NCBI GenBank assembly: GCA_963692465.1
Contig: OY829943.1
Span: 3,472,001-3,536,000, forward strand
DNA length: 64,000 nt
DNA from: JAUZOB01 sp963692465
GTDB lineage: Bacteria > Bacteroidota > Bacteroidia > Bacteroidales > Prolixibacteraceae
Reading direction: 5' to 3'
A program made the position numbers and the translations under genes. This document shows, one piece after another, positions 53,768 to 63,169 of this stretch. The notes under the pieces were generated by a model. The model ran no database searches. It had not been told where the DNA came from and was given only the letters and a program-made list of their open reading frames with translations. How positions within the stretch are numbered: position 1 is the stretch's first letter; each line of letters starts with the position of its first letter.

Positions 53768-54577
53768 ATGGAAAAAGGTCTTTGGCAAGAAATAGAAGCA
53801 CTGAACCAGGAATTTATAAAGCTTGGTATTAGTCAATCGGTAGACTATGAAAAGTACTACCTCTATTCTCTTATTACCCATTCCACTGCGATTGAAGGTT
53901 CTACGCTGACGGAAATAGAAACACAGCTTCTTTTTGATGAAGGAGTAACAGCTAAAGGTAAGCCATTGATCCATCACTTGATGAATCAAGATTTGAAGCA
54001 AGCGTACGAATTTGCAATGAAAGAAGCTAAACAGGATATTCCTATTACTCCGGATTTTTTGCAGAAATTGAATGGTATGCTTATGCGTACAACGGGAAGT
54101 GTACATAGTACAATGGCTGGTTTATTCGATTCTTCAAAGGGTGAGTATCGTTTGTGTGGAGTAACGGCTGGTGTTGGCGGTCGTTCTTATATGGACTATC
54201 TGAAGGTTCCAACTAAGGTTAAGGAGCTTTGCTTTACGATAAATGATCGGTTAAAATCTGCTGTTTCGCTACAGGAACAGTATGAGTTAAGCTTTAAGTC
54301 TCATCTTAATCTTGTTACAATCCACCCGTGGGTAGATGGCAATGGCAGAGCTTCCCGTTTGTTAATGAATTATCTTCAGTTTTATTACGGACTATTTCCT
54401 ACTAAAATATTCAAGGAAGACAGGGATGATTACATTCTTTCTTTACAGCAATCGCAGGATGAAGAAAACAATATTCCTTTTCTTAACTTTATGGCTATAC
54501 AGTTGCGAAAGTCTTTGTCCTTGGAGATTGAGAGATATAATAATTCTCAGAAGAAAGGATTCAATTTAATGTTTTAA
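53768..54577 (+). CDS. Fic-family AMP-transferase-like protein
   Basis: A 269-residue Fic protein. The active-site motif HPWVDGNGR is at 186-194. An N-terminal inhibitory motif, STAIEG (39-44, of the [S/T]xxxE[G/N] type), indicates a class II Fic, held inactive by its own N-terminal helix. Such enzymes usually transfer AMP to target proteins. It appears solitary; broken regulator fragments lie on both sides, so it may be the survivor of a larger module. Confidence 0.92.
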   Translation: MEKGLWQEIEALNQEFIKLGISQSVDYEKYYLYSLITHSTAIEGSTLTEIETQLLFDEGVTAKGKPLIHHLMNQDLKQAYEFAMKEAKQDIPITPDFLQKLNGMLMRTTGSVHSTMAGLFDSSKGEYRLCGVTAGVGGRSYMDYLKVPTKVKELCFTINDRLKSAVSLQEQYELSFKSHLNLVTIHPWVDGNGRASRLLMNYLQFYYGLFPTKIFKEDRDDYILSLQQSQDEENNIPFLNFMAIQLRKSLSLEIERYNNSQKKGFNLMF

Positions 54578-54648
54578 CTGATAGCCCTCTCCTATCAACT
54601 GCACGATGACTTTGTGTCTTGTCCTCAAAACCCCAAATCAGTAACAAA

Positions 54649-54831
54649 CTACGTCGTGCCGCCTGTTCTTTTGTCCGCGAAAAATTGCAATTGTTTCCCT
54701 TTTTCAGTAATAACCCAACTGCCAGTTTTGTCAGAGCCTTGACGAGATATATACTTTTGAGCACGCAATTTACGTATAACACGTGATAGTTTTACACTGT
54801 CACTTACACCGTCATCATAATTATATAGCAA
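54649..54831 (-). pseudogene. Winged-helix regulator fragment
   Basis: About 60 codons encode VKLSRVIRKLRAQKYISRQG followed by SWVITEKGKQLQFF, which looks like a wing-helix DNA-binding region. A stop codon precedes it immediately and there is no ATG, so the N-terminus is missing. It could be a remnant of a transcription factor or of the DNA-binding part of a Fic-associated protein. Confidence 0.45.
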
Positions 54832-54845
54832 GCGTTATTGAATTC

Positions 54846-55511
54846 TTAAAATGTCCGTAAGTCCGTTGGTACTATGGACGAATACCTTATATCTGAAAAG
54901 CTGGCATTGAAACCATCTCCTCTTGAGCCATGCACTGCAAAACCAATCCGGATATTTTTTCCTGTTTCCAGTCGGAAATTGCGGATCATCCGCCACTGCT
55001 TTCCGTCGGGTGAATACTGAAACGAAACTTCCAATCCATTTTTGATGACAGCCAGATATGCAAAAGCATCGGTTGTCGTTATCGAGTTACAATCGTCCGA
55101 GAACTTACGGTTTACTACCGAGACAATAGTTGGTTGCTTGTTTACTGAGTTTTCAAAACAAAATTTTGCCCAGTAATCAGCATCCTGATACAGGACAAGA
55201 GCCGCTACATCATATACGGCCTTAAAAGTTGCTGTTGCCCTGGCTACAAAAGTAAAGTTTGAATCCGGTGTAAACAGTACCATAGGAGCATCCTGTACAT
55301 TATACTTCCCATTCGGATTGACAAAAAGATTGGTCTTACCTGCAGCTGCTAAATTCAGAATCGAATCACCAATCACAGAACATGAAACCGGTTGATTTTT
55401 AACACTTAGAGCAAAAGGTATCGATCGAAGTACCAATCTGCTGTTTTGTGCTGACAAGTAGTTCAGATTCATGAGAAATCCGAACAAAAGGATGAATACT
55501 ATTTTTTTCAT
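54846..55511 (-). CDS. Secreted DUF1349 protein
   Basis: A 221-residue exported protein (signal peptide about 1-21, ending LSAQ). The remainder matches the DUF1349 concanavalin-like beta-sandwich (ALVLYQDADYWAKFCFENSV, then WRMIRNFRLETGKNIRIGF). These proteins probably bind or act on carbohydrate. No partner gene is adjacent. Confidence 0.83.
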   Translation of the reverse strand: MKKIVFILLFGFLMNLNYLSAQNSRLVLRSIPFALSVKNQPVSCSVIGDSILNLAAAGKTNLFVNPNGKYNVQDAPMVLFTPDSNFTFVARATATFKAVYDVAALVLYQDADYWAKFCFENSVNKQPTIVSVVNRKFSDDCNSITTTDAFAYLAVIKNGLEVSFQYSPDGKQWRMIRNFRLETGKNIRIGFAVHGSRGDGFNASFSDIRYSSIVPTDLRTF

Positions 55512-55683
55512 ACGTAATATCTTTAGTCTATAACTCGCCCTTGACTATATAAATTGAGCCCACAAAAGACCCACAGAAATAGTACGGGTATCAGAATGCT
55601 CAATCTTTTTATAATCTTGGTCATAGCAATGTTTTTGGCTTTCTTCTTTTATAGAAAAGGCGAGACCGTGCAATATATGATAA

Positions 55684-55718
55684 ACAATAGGGGACCTGAT
55701 TTTCAGGTCCCCTATTGT
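55684..55718 (-). terminator. Intrinsic terminator behind the BACON gene
   Basis: A perfect 15-bp stem (ACAATAGGGGACCTG, inverted at 55704-55718) with a 5-nt loop starts 5 bp after the minus-strand stop codon and is followed by TTTATCATA on that strand. Confidence 0.82.
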
Positions 55719-55722
55719 AAAT

Positions 55723-56193
55723 TTAACAAAGAGGAACAGGACTGTGCCATACAAATATTTTCACTTTACTGTTGAATATTGGTTTAGATATAACCGAAGA
55801 TGTACCACTTCCCTCTTGTGATACCCAAAGGCCAATACTACTGTTAGTGCCAATTTTGAAAGAAATACATGATTCCCTTGCAGATCCGGTATTCGGTGCT
55901 ATTTTTACAAAAAAGCTAAAACAACCATTCGAAAAATAAGGATAAGGATCATCACTGCTAATCCATGAGTCTATAGGCATTGCAATAAAGGAAGGTGTTG
56001 TCCATCCCTGAAAATTTGCAATTGTAATAGTAACTCCAAATTCGCCACCACTACTAGGAACACTCAATGATTCAGGACTAATTGTTAATTGGTATTCACT
56101 TTCAGCGTTTCCTATCCAGGGTATAAGCGAGAGCAAACCAACAAGCACCATTGAATACAATTTTATTTTTCCATTTCTTAATTTTGTTTTCAT
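55723..56193 (-). CDS. Secreted BACON-domain protein
   Basis: A 156-residue exported protein. A signal peptide (about 1-31, ending GNAE) is followed by one BACON-like beta-sandwich (LTISPESLSVPSSGGEFGVT at the start, and ESCISFKIG, then SIGLWVSQEG at the end of the fold). BACON domains are linked to mucin or glycan binding. The final 30 residues (SSVISKPIFNSKVKIF) are unusual for the fold. It is small and unaccompanied. Confidence 0.75.
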   Translation of the reverse strand: MKTKLRNGKIKLYSMVLVGLLSLIPWIGNAESEYQLTISPESLSVPSSGGEFGVTITIANFQGWTTPSFIAMPIDSWISSDDPYPYFSNGCFSFFVKIAPNTGSARESCISFKIGTNSSIGLWVSQEGSGTSSVISKPIFNSKVKIFVWHSPVPLC

Positions 56194-56331
56194 TTTTTTC
56201 TTTTTTAGTTAGCCAAACGTCTTATTTCAAAACTTCGTTGCTTTGTAAGTCTGAAATATCATTATAAATTTAAAACATAAAAATATATTTAGCCGTATGA
56301 TTCTTTATGTTTTTGAACACATTTATAAATC

Positions 56332-56367
56332 ATAATATACCCCCTTCTTTAGACCATAAATTGACTT
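56332..56367. mobile_element. Solo end of the IS3-family element
   Basis: This 36-bp stretch matches the inverted right end of the IS3 element at 42912 at 33 of 36 positions by my count (shared core CTTCTTTAGACCA). The transposase genes and the other end are absent. It lies about 95 bp upstream of the AAA-ATPase gene. Confidence 0.75.
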
Positions 56368-56427
56368 TAAAATGTAAATACATTTCATCTTTATACCTAA
56401 AAATACTTTTGAATTGTTTTTATGGGT

Positions 56428-56435
56428 TATATTTG
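56428..56435 (+). promoter_or_regulatory. -7 promoter box (TATATTTG) of the ATPase/RloB unit
   Basis: A full TAnnTTTG match 26 bp before the ATG. A TTTTG at 56407-56411 lies 16 bp upstream, shorter than usual spacing, so the -33 element is uncertain. Confidence 0.6.
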
Positions 56436-56461
56436 TAAGTGAGTTACAAAAAAGATAGAAG

Positions 56462-57781
56462 ATGATTGTAAATTTCTCTGTACAGAACTTTCAATGTATA
56501 AAAAATAAAGTTCAGTTATCTTTTGAAGCAACTAGCTCAAAGGATTTAGAAGACTATTACATTAGTAAGAGAAAAAATAAAAAACTAAGGTTGTTAAAGA
56601 TTGGTCTTATCTATGGGGCGAATGCTTCAGGAAAGACAACAATATTAAAGGCCTTGGATTTTTTAAGAGATCTTGTTAATGAACCTTTTGATAAAAAAAC
56701 GGATAAATTTGATTTTAAACCTTTTCTATTCGATAAAACCGCCGCTAAAGAAAACACTTTCTTTTCTATTGACTTTATTCAAAACGACGTAAGGTATATT
56801 TATGATGTTGAGTTGAATGAACGTGCTATCGTTAGTGAGAAATTATATTTTTTCAATCCAAGGAAAGCATTAATCTATAGTCGCAAAACTGATTTGACGA
56901 AGCAACTCACTACGATTGATGAAATCGGAAGTAAAATAAAATTCAGCAATGAGCATAAGTCGGCTTTGGAAGCAAATACTTTGTGGAATAATACGGTATT
57001 GGGTGGTTATTTAAAAACGAATATTGAATCATTTGAATTGCAGGAAGTCACGGATTGGTTCAAAAAGAAATTAAAACCAATTGTATTGCCTAAAACCGAC
57101 TTATTACGATATGTTTCAAACAGAATTGAGAACAATGAAATTAATACCAATGACGTGGTTCGGATTCTGAAGAAAGCCGATTTTAATATTTCCGGTATTT
57201 CAATTGAGAAAAAGGAAGAGAACATTGCTCCTGAAATTATTGATTTGTTAGGAAAAACCATGCATCTTCCGGATGATAAAATATCAGAAATGAAGGATAA
57301 GGGAAGTATTGAGGCAAAAGAGGTATTTTTTCAACATTGTTTAGGAAAAGATAAAACAATATCCCTGCCCTATCATGTTGAATCTGCCGGAACTCAACGA
57401 TACTATCAGTTTAGCGGTTTATTGGATATAATGATACGGAACGAAGCTATTTTCCCAATTGACGAATTGGAATCTTCACTTCATCCGGATTTATTTAAGT
57501 ATTTTATATTGACATTCTTAGTGAATAGTAAAAACTCTCAATTAATAGCCACGACGCACCACAGAGAGCTTCTGTTAGAAAAAGACATTTTGCGAAACGA
57601 TACTATTTGGTTTACAGAGAAAGGTGATGATGGATGTATGGACCTTTATTCGTTAGCAGATTTTGATTCTTCTGTAATTCGAAATACAAGTTCAATTTAT
57701 AACGCATATAAAATTGGGAAACTTGGGGCCAGACCTAATTTGAACGACTATTATATTGACATTGAAGATGACAAGGAGTAA
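56462..57781 (+). CDS. RloA/AbiLi-type AAA ATPase
   Basis: A 439-residue ABC-type/OLD-like ATPase. Walker A is GANASGKTT (about 53-61), the Walker B region is FPIDELESSLHPDLF, and the switch His is in ATTHHREL. This family pairs with RloB and is linked to restriction loci and to AbiL abortive infection. It overlaps the next gene by 14 bp. The likely role is the sensor/motor part of a two-gene phage defence system. Confidence 0.9.
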   Translation: MIVNFSVQNFQCIKNKVQLSFEATSSKDLEDYYISKRKNKKLRLLKIGLIYGANASGKTTILKALDFLRDLVNEPFDKKTDKFDFKPFLFDKTAAKENTFFSIDFIQNDVRYIYDVELNERAIVSEKLYFFNPRKALIYSRKTDLTKQLTTIDEIGSKIKFSNEHKSALEANTLWNNTVLGGYLKTNIESFELQEVTDWFKKKLKPIVLPKTDLLRYVSNRIENNEINTNDVVRILKKADFNISGISIEKKEENIAPEIIDLLGKTMHLPDDKISEMKDKGSIEAKEVFFQHCLGKDKTISLPYHVESAGTQRYYQFSGLLDIMIRNEAIFPIDELESSLHPDLFKYFILTFLVNSKNSQLIATTHHRELLLEKDILRNDTIWFTEKGDDGCMDLYSLADFDSSVIRNTSSIYNAYKIGKLGARPNLNDYYIDIEDDKE

Positions 57782-58412
57782 TAAAAAGAGAAAAGGTTCA
57801 GGAAAAAAGGTCTATTCTATTATTGTTGATGGAGAAACTGAAGTTTGGTATTTCCAATTATTGAAACAACATGAATCTTTAAACAACATTGATATTAAAC
57901 CTGATATACCAAAAAGAAAGAAGTTATCAGAGCTGTATCAATTAGCGATTTCTAATTCAGCTGAATTTTCAAAGGTTATTTGGATTATTGATCTTGATGT
58001 AGTAATAAAAGAGGATAGAGAAAACAGAAAAAAAGGAGTAAAATCAGCATTCCAGGAACTAAGCGAATATATGAATTCGATAGAGGCAGAATATAAGAAT
58101 GTTCGTGTTTTGATTAATACTCCTTGCCTTGAATATTGGCTTCTCTTGCATTTAAAAGAAACCGGTAAATTTTTCCCTACTTGTAATGCCGTATGTAAAC
58201 AGTTTAGGGGAACAATCTTAAGTGATTATGAGAAGACTGAAAAATATTATAAAAATAGGCACAGTGACATTTATGATAAAATAAAACATCTACAAGATGA
58301 TGCCATAGAAAATGCAGAGAAGTTGGGAGATTTTGATATTGAAGATCCTGAAACTGGTCAGGCTGGCATATACCAAGTCTTCTATCTTCTAAATTTAAAA
58401 CAAAAGAAATAG
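57768..58412 (+). CDS. RloB-family protein, partner of the ATPase
   Basis: About 214 residues from the ATG at 57768; an upstream TTG at 57756 is also in frame. It has the RloB/Toprim-like pattern: IVDGETEVWYFQLL near the N-terminus (Glu in the first motif), VIWIIDLDVV with paired Asp, and NTPCLEYWLLLH. These residues would bind metal for nuclease activity. Together with the ATPase it forms an AbiL/RloAB-like defence pair. Confidence 0.88.
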   Translation: MTRSNKKRKGSGKKVYSIIVDGETEVWYFQLLKQHESLNNIDIKPDIPKRKKLSELYQLAISNSAEFSKVIWIIDLDVVIKEDRENRKKGVKSAFQELSEYMNSIEAEYKNVRVLINTPCLEYWLLLHLKETGKFFPTCNAVCKQFRGTILSDYEKTEKYYKNRHSDIYDKIKHLQDDAIENAEKLGDFDIEDPETGQAGIYQVFYLLNLKQKK

Positions 58413-58474
58413 TCTGGTCGGATTAAGGCATTCTTTGCCGGTCCGTTATTTCATGGAAAAATCCAATGTGAGTT

Positions 58475-60142
58475 TTAGTTTTCTCTGTTTTCCCAGGTCA
58501 CCAGTTTGTATACCCAGATCCGATTTGTAAGCAGGATACCCAAAAGATAGACGAGGATAAGTATTATAGGACCAAACATTCCCCATTTACAGATGAAATA
58601 ATGCACCATTCCCAGAACACCAGCCGTAAGTATTAATGCAAATACCTTAATTCCGTTTTTGCCTCCCTGGGTGGCATTCTTGGCTTGGGAGAAAGGGAAA
58701 TAGGGTTGCTGAATATAGAACATTAGCTGGGTAGATAAATAGATAACAAGCCAGGCTATAATAACGTCCGGGATAACCGCTACTCCCCAGAATGCGATGA
58801 CTCCGACACTCAGCAGGGCATAAAAAGGATTAAAGAAACGAGCAAATACAGCTTTAATAAATCCCTTGAAATAATCAGCCGGAGCGTCGTTGGGTAATGC
58901 TCTGAAAATCCATTCGGCCTGACTATTATTGCCTAAAATCAAAGAGTTTGTCAGTGTAAATCCAGGTATCAGAAATGAGTAAAGAATGATCAGGTACTTG
59001 TGAGACATCGCCAGATCCTTCAGCCTAATGTTGTTTTGGAAAAATAGTACGACGAGCATTATCACGATATAGGCCAGCGAAGGAAGAAAGGTCTGTTTGA
59101 ACAGGCGCTCGTTACCACTCATGCGCCATGCAAGCTGAAAAGCTGCCTTTTCTGGCGGGGTCCGTGTGAAAAGTTTTTCCATCAGTCGGTAATAAACAGA
59201 GCTCTTACCTGTACCTCTTCTTACTTTTGTGGCTTTATCACCGACCTCCAGATTCAGTAGTTTACTGTTGAACACTGGTGTGAGGTATCGGGATGTGATA
59301 TAGGTTACAATAATCGGAAGCACCAAAGCCTCAGCCAAAAATAACAGGTGACTGGCATCGAATTTCGCAGTCGATAGTGCTTCGATAAATCCGGAGAAGA
59401 TTGCCGGCGGAATCAGATATGTGTACCAGTGAACCGGCAAAGTCATGCTCGTTATGCCTGATATGTGAATCAGTTTCACTCCGAACTGGTACCCGGCCAT
59501 AGCCAGGATCGCAATCCCTATCTGAAAATACATCATTATATTCTTCAACCGCTCTCCCGAGGCAACACACATCAGACCGAGGTAAAGCAGGTTGGCCAGA
59601 AAGAGCGTAAACATGACGTTAAACACCATACTGACGATAAACATCACTCCTGATATAATCCCGAATTTTACGATCCCGACAATCAGTGTTGCCAACGAAA
59701 TATTCAACGCTATAAGCATCAGATACAGAAAAATATGTGCGTTTCGGGCCAGACTTACAGTGTTGCTGCTTATGGGTAGTGGCAGAATGATGCTATTCTC
59801 TGACGTATCGAATAATACCGTGGTAAACTCTGAAATAATCAGCATGGCTATCATTACCATGATAATACTATGCATCAAATAATAAAAGGTAAACTCCGAC
59901 TGAATAAAAATTGACATCATTGCAAAAACCAATCCAACTGCAAGCTGTCCTATCGATTGCCCCATAAGATTGTTAGCAGATGATGCTGTTTGTTTACGAC
60001 GTTGACGACGATTATCCAGATTTAGTTTAAGTTCAAGAATGCACATAAACTGTTCGTAGTTGGCCCCGGAACGTTCGATGATTGTTCTGAACGGACGAAA
60101 AAGTGATAGCAGAAAACGGATCATAGTATGTTTATTTTTCAA
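58475..60142 (-). CDS. ABC transporter permease
   Basis: A 555-residue integral membrane protein with roughly 14 hydrophobic segments. The N-terminal 50 residues are cytoplasmic and basic. It overlaps the ATPase gene by 11 bp, so the two form an ABC-2-like exporter. No close family motif points to a substrate. Confidence 0.83.
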   Translation of the reverse strand: MKNKHTMIRFLLSLFRPFRTIIERSGANYEQFMCILELKLNLDNRRQRRKQTASSANNLMGQSIGQLAVGLVFAMMSIFIQSEFTFYYLMHSIIMVMIAMLIISEFTTVLFDTSENSIILPLPISSNTVSLARNAHIFLYLMLIALNISLATLIVGIVKFGIISGVMFIVSMVFNVMFTLFLANLLYLGLMCVASGERLKNIMMYFQIGIAILAMAGYQFGVKLIHISGITSMTLPVHWYTYLIPPAIFSGFIEALSTAKFDASHLLFLAEALVLPIIVTYITSRYLTPVFNSKLLNLEVGDKATKVRRGTGKSSVYYRLMEKLFTRTPPEKAAFQLAWRMSGNERLFKQTFLPSLAYIVIMLVVLFFQNNIRLKDLAMSHKYLIILYSFLIPGFTLTNSLILGNNSQAEWIFRALPNDAPADYFKGFIKAVFARFFNPFYALLSVGVIAFWGVAVIPDVIIAWLVIYLSTQLMFYIQQPYFPFSQAKNATQGGKNGIKVFALILTAGVLGMVHYFICKWGMFGPIILILVYLLGILLTNRIWVYKLVTWENREN

Positions 60143-60905
60143 AAGCGTTAATAAAAGCTTCTGCTTTTTCGCCGTGTTTGGTATTCCCGGTAAGCCGGGT
60201 AAAGAGTTGTTCCAGATTCTTATCCTTGGCGATACTGCTCAGTTCCTCGAACGAACCGTCGGCAATCACCCGTCCTTCATTTATCAGGATAATCCGGTCT
60301 GATATTTTTTCTACTACATCCATCAGATGCGAACTGTAAAAGATCGTTTTACCTTCATGGGCAAGATGGGTAAGCATTTCTTTGACCATAATAACCGAGT
60401 TGGCATCCAGTCCCGACAGTGGTTCGTCCATAAATATCAGGTCAGGGTTGTGAAGTAAAGCTGAGCAAATCATCACTTTCTGTCGCATCCCTTTCGAAAA
60501 TGTTGCAATGCGCTGGTTGAGATTGCTTTTCATCTCGAAAATATCCATCAGTGTTTCCGCTTTTCGCTGGATGGTTTCATCGTCTATTTCTCTCACTTTC
60601 CCTACAAACTGCATAAATTCAAGTGGGGTCAGTGATTCGTACAACGCTGCATTTTCAGGAATGTAACCCAGTCGTTTTTTTATTTTAAGCAGTTCGGTCC
60701 GCAGGTCGAGTCCCAAAACTTTTACGTCTCCTTCAAAGTCCTCAATCAGTCCACAGAGAATTTTTACGGTGGTTGACTTACCTGCCCCATTCGGTCCGAT
60801 GTAACCAATAATCTGTCCAGGTTGAATACTCAGATCAATGCCATGTAAAACTTCTTTTGGACCATAGCTTTTTACAAGATTCTTAATCTCAACGATAGGT
60901 TCCAT
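60132..60905 (-). CDS. ABC transporter ATP-binding protein
   Basis: A 257-residue ATPase. Walker A is GPNGAGKST (37-45), the signature is FSKGMRQK, and Walker B is LIFMDEPLSGLD, followed by the H-loop SSHL. The order and similarity place it with CcmA/NatA-type exporter ATPases. It is the first gene of a two-gene operon with the permease. Confidence 0.93.
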   Translation of the reverse strand: MEPIVEIKNLVKSYGPKEVLHGIDLSIQPGQIIGYIGPNGAGKSTTVKILCGLIEDFEGDVKVLGLDLRTELLKIKKRLGYIPENAALYESLTPLEFMQFVGKVREIDDETIQRKAETLMDIFEMKSNLNQRIATFSKGMRQKVMICSALLHNPDLIFMDEPLSGLDANSVIMVKEMLTHLAHEGKTIFYSSHLMDVVEKISDRIILINEGRVIADGSFEELSSIAKDKNLEQLFTRLTGNTKHGEKAEAFINAFEK

Positions 60906-60988
60906 ATCAATGTGTTGTAAATTTTTTTAATGTAGTGACGATTACTTCTCAAGCAATCGGATTTGCGAACTTACATAAAAAATGCGAA

Positions 60989-62152
60989 TTATTTCTTTTG
61001 CACCATCGAAACGGAGGAACCGGTGCCTGTCAAATTATAATGGTTTTCGAGCCAGGCAAAACGTGCCAGTATTTCCAACATTCCTCCTTGCTCTACTAAA
61101 TTTCGTACCCCTTCTCTTTCGGTGAACAATCCCTGTTCATTTTTATTGTTCTGCAATGCTTGATCCAGACATTTTTTAAACCCCAGGATGTACTTCATAT
61201 CTTTGTTGTATTTCAACAAATGCTGGTAGGCCCTTAACAATACGGCATTGAACCAATAGCCATCTCTAAACTCATCCTTGCCATAAAAGAACGAGAGTGA
61301 ACTATCTGCAATGCGATTGGCTGTTTTTAAATATTTTTTGTCACCTGTGCATTCGTATAAATAGATATTAGACTGGAGCATCGTACCGGTGTTATAAGAT
61401 AAAATCATTTTGTCGATACGACCATCTTTTGTACTGATATTGTCATAGTATAAGCCCGATGGTGCCTGTAACTTCTTATTCGTCCAGGTGTATATTTTTA
61501 ATGCACTGTTCAGATATTTTTTATCATGTGTAGCCTTATATAGCTGAAGTGCAACAAGGATGCCCGGGCCATTTGAACAGGTATTCTTGGATTCTTTGGA
61601 GGTTTCCTTCCAATACATTCCACCGCCTAAAACCGAATCGTAACCATTCATCATGAAATCATAGATCGATTTCCCCAAATTTAAGTAAGAGCTCTTCTTG
61701 GTTCTTTCATAAGCATCTAAAGAGGTGATACCAATCCATTGATTGTCATCATAATAACGTTCTCCTGGTTTCAACTTCATGATATAATCAGAATATCCGG
61801 GTTTAGGAGGAGCCGGGTTATAATAATCATTCATAATTTTAAGTAAAGGGCCCATAAGTTTAGCATGCGGATCAACTTTTTCGATTTCATTTGCTGCCTG
61901 ATACATGGCACACAGAGACCATAAATAAGTGTACTCACGCAGATAATCTCCTTTTCTTTCCCGTTTTGCGGGATCTATCACTACAAAATAATAACCGGAG
62001 GCCTTGTCGTAGAAATTTTTTTGAATAGATGCCTGAAGTGAACGCATCTCTTTTTTGTAATACCCATCCTGAGATTTAACGTTCTCTTGTGCTGAAAGAA
62101 AATTTGAAGAGATCATTAAAAATAAGACAAGAAGGAAGCTATTTTTGATCAT
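60989..62152 (-). CDS. Secreted GH76-like glycoside hydrolase
   Basis: About 387 residues from the ATG at 62152; the frame extends 10 codons further upstream, but the signal peptide (MIKNSFLLVLFLMI..LSAQ) starts here. The sequence fits the (alpha/alpha)6-barrel of GH76 alpha-1,6-mannanases, including a Y-DD pair (RYYDDNQWIG) in the catalytic position and CSNGPGIL. It would cleave mannan-like chains. It lies 41 bp after the flavin reductase gene. Confidence 0.82.
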   Translation of the reverse strand: MIKNSFLLVLFLMISSNFLSAQENVKSQDGYYKKEMRSLQASIQKNFYDKASGYYFVVIDPAKRERKGDYLREYTYLWSLCAMYQAANEIEKVDPHAKLMGPLLKIMNDYYNPAPPKPGYSDYIMKLKPGERYYDDNQWIGITSLDAYERTKKSSYLNLGKSIYDFMMNGYDSVLGGGMYWKETSKESKNTCSNGPGILVALQLYKATHDKKYLNSALKIYTWTNKKLQAPSGLYYDNISTKDGRIDKMILSYNTGTMLQSNIYLYECTGDKKYLKTANRIADSSLSFFYGKDEFRDGYWFNAVLLRAYQHLLKYNKDMKYILGFKKCLDQALQNNKNEQGLFTEREGVRNLVEQGGMLEILARFAWLENHYNLTGTGSSVSMVQKK

Positions 62153-62193
62153 ATCAGCTGGTTTAGTTAAATATATTGGCATTTAAATGGCTG

Positions 62194-62841
62194 TTAATCT
62201 TGAGTTAATTGTATTCCCAAATCAAATGCTTTTTTGTAATCAAGAGGAAAGACCTCGTCTCTTTGCTTTGCTTTTTTTACCGGATCAAAACGATCGGCTA
62301 CAACTTTTGAGTAATCTTTGAATTGAAAAGTGTCACAACTATATACCCTTTTGACAGGACCTAAAATTCCTCGTGCTGCGTTCTCAAATATGGATAAATG
62401 TTTATCAATTCCTGAATTCATCAATTCTTGCTCGGTTATATTCATTGTGTAGATGAAACCGACGTTTATCTTTTTAGGAAATAAAGATTGTCTCGGATTG
62501 GTATAGGTCATATAGGAGAAAAACAATCGGTCTAAAAACGATTTCATTTCTCCTGACACTGAACTGTAATATATTGGTGAAGCAAGGATGATTGCATCTG
62601 AATTTTCAATTTCTCTAAATATCGGCATTAAATCATCTTTTATACAACACCTGCCGTAAGATTTTCCATTTCTCATCTTGCAGGCAAAACAACTATAGCA
62701 ATCCTTAAAATTTAAATCGAAAAGATTAATTAATTTCACCTCAGCTCCCTGGGAAGCAGCGCCTTTGAGTGCATTCTTGATTAATGTTGCCGTATTACCG
62801 GTCTTTCGGTTACTTCCGTTAAATCCTAAGATTCGCATCAT
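62194..62841 (-). CDS. NADPH-dependent FMN reductase / iron-sulfur flavoprotein
   Basis: A 215-residue flavodoxin-fold protein. The phosphate loop is FNGSNRKTGNTATL (8-21), and ASPIYYSSVSGEMKSFLDR is the family signature. CYSCFACKMR and RCCIKDD carry a cysteine cluster as in iron-sulfur flavoproteins. It would reduce quinones or other acceptors. The relation to the flanking glycosidases is unclear. Confidence 0.88.
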   Translation of the reverse strand: MMRILGFNGSNRKTGNTATLIKNALKGAASQGAEVKLINLFDLNFKDCYSCFACKMRNGKSYGRCCIKDDLMPIFREIENSDAIILASPIYYSSVSGEMKSFLDRLFFSYMTYTNPRQSLFPKKINVGFIYTMNITEQELMNSGIDKHLSIFENAARGILGPVKRVYSCDTFQFKDYSKVVADRFDPVKKAKQRDEVFPLDYKKAFDLGIQLTQD

Positions 62842-63081
62842 CTATGATATTTATTATTGTCATCAACTGTTTTGTATTGTAATCTGCAACCAATTATACC
62901 TTCGTTTACTCCACCCCGTTGATCTTTTATAAAATTAAGAATTTCGTCCCGCTTTTATTTGCATAAAGTTATTTTTTAATGAACTCTAATGCAAATTTCA
63001 AATTCGATGTTTCCCGTTTGATTTCGTATTATAGTTTCAATCGGAGATCCAATGCGTAATAGTTGATGGTTGGGGAAAAAT

Positions 63082-63122
63082 AAGGAGTTGCAAACTCATA
63101 ATAAAAAGGTCTGCAACTCCTT
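63082..63122 (-). terminator. Terminator behind the partial glycosidase gene
   Basis: AAGGAGTTGCA (63082-63092) and TGCAACTCCTT (63112-63122) form a perfect 11-bp stem with a 19-nt loop, followed on the minus strand by ATTTTTCC. It lies 48 bp after the stop codon. Confidence 0.75.
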
Positions 63123-63169
63123 TCATTCTATATTTGAGTTGGAGTTAGAAATTCATTTGTTAGTGATAC

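Noticed and set aside
55554..55775. 73-codon + strand frame between the DUF1349 and BACON genes
   Set aside because: It runs through the BACON terminator hairpin and has no recognisable domain.
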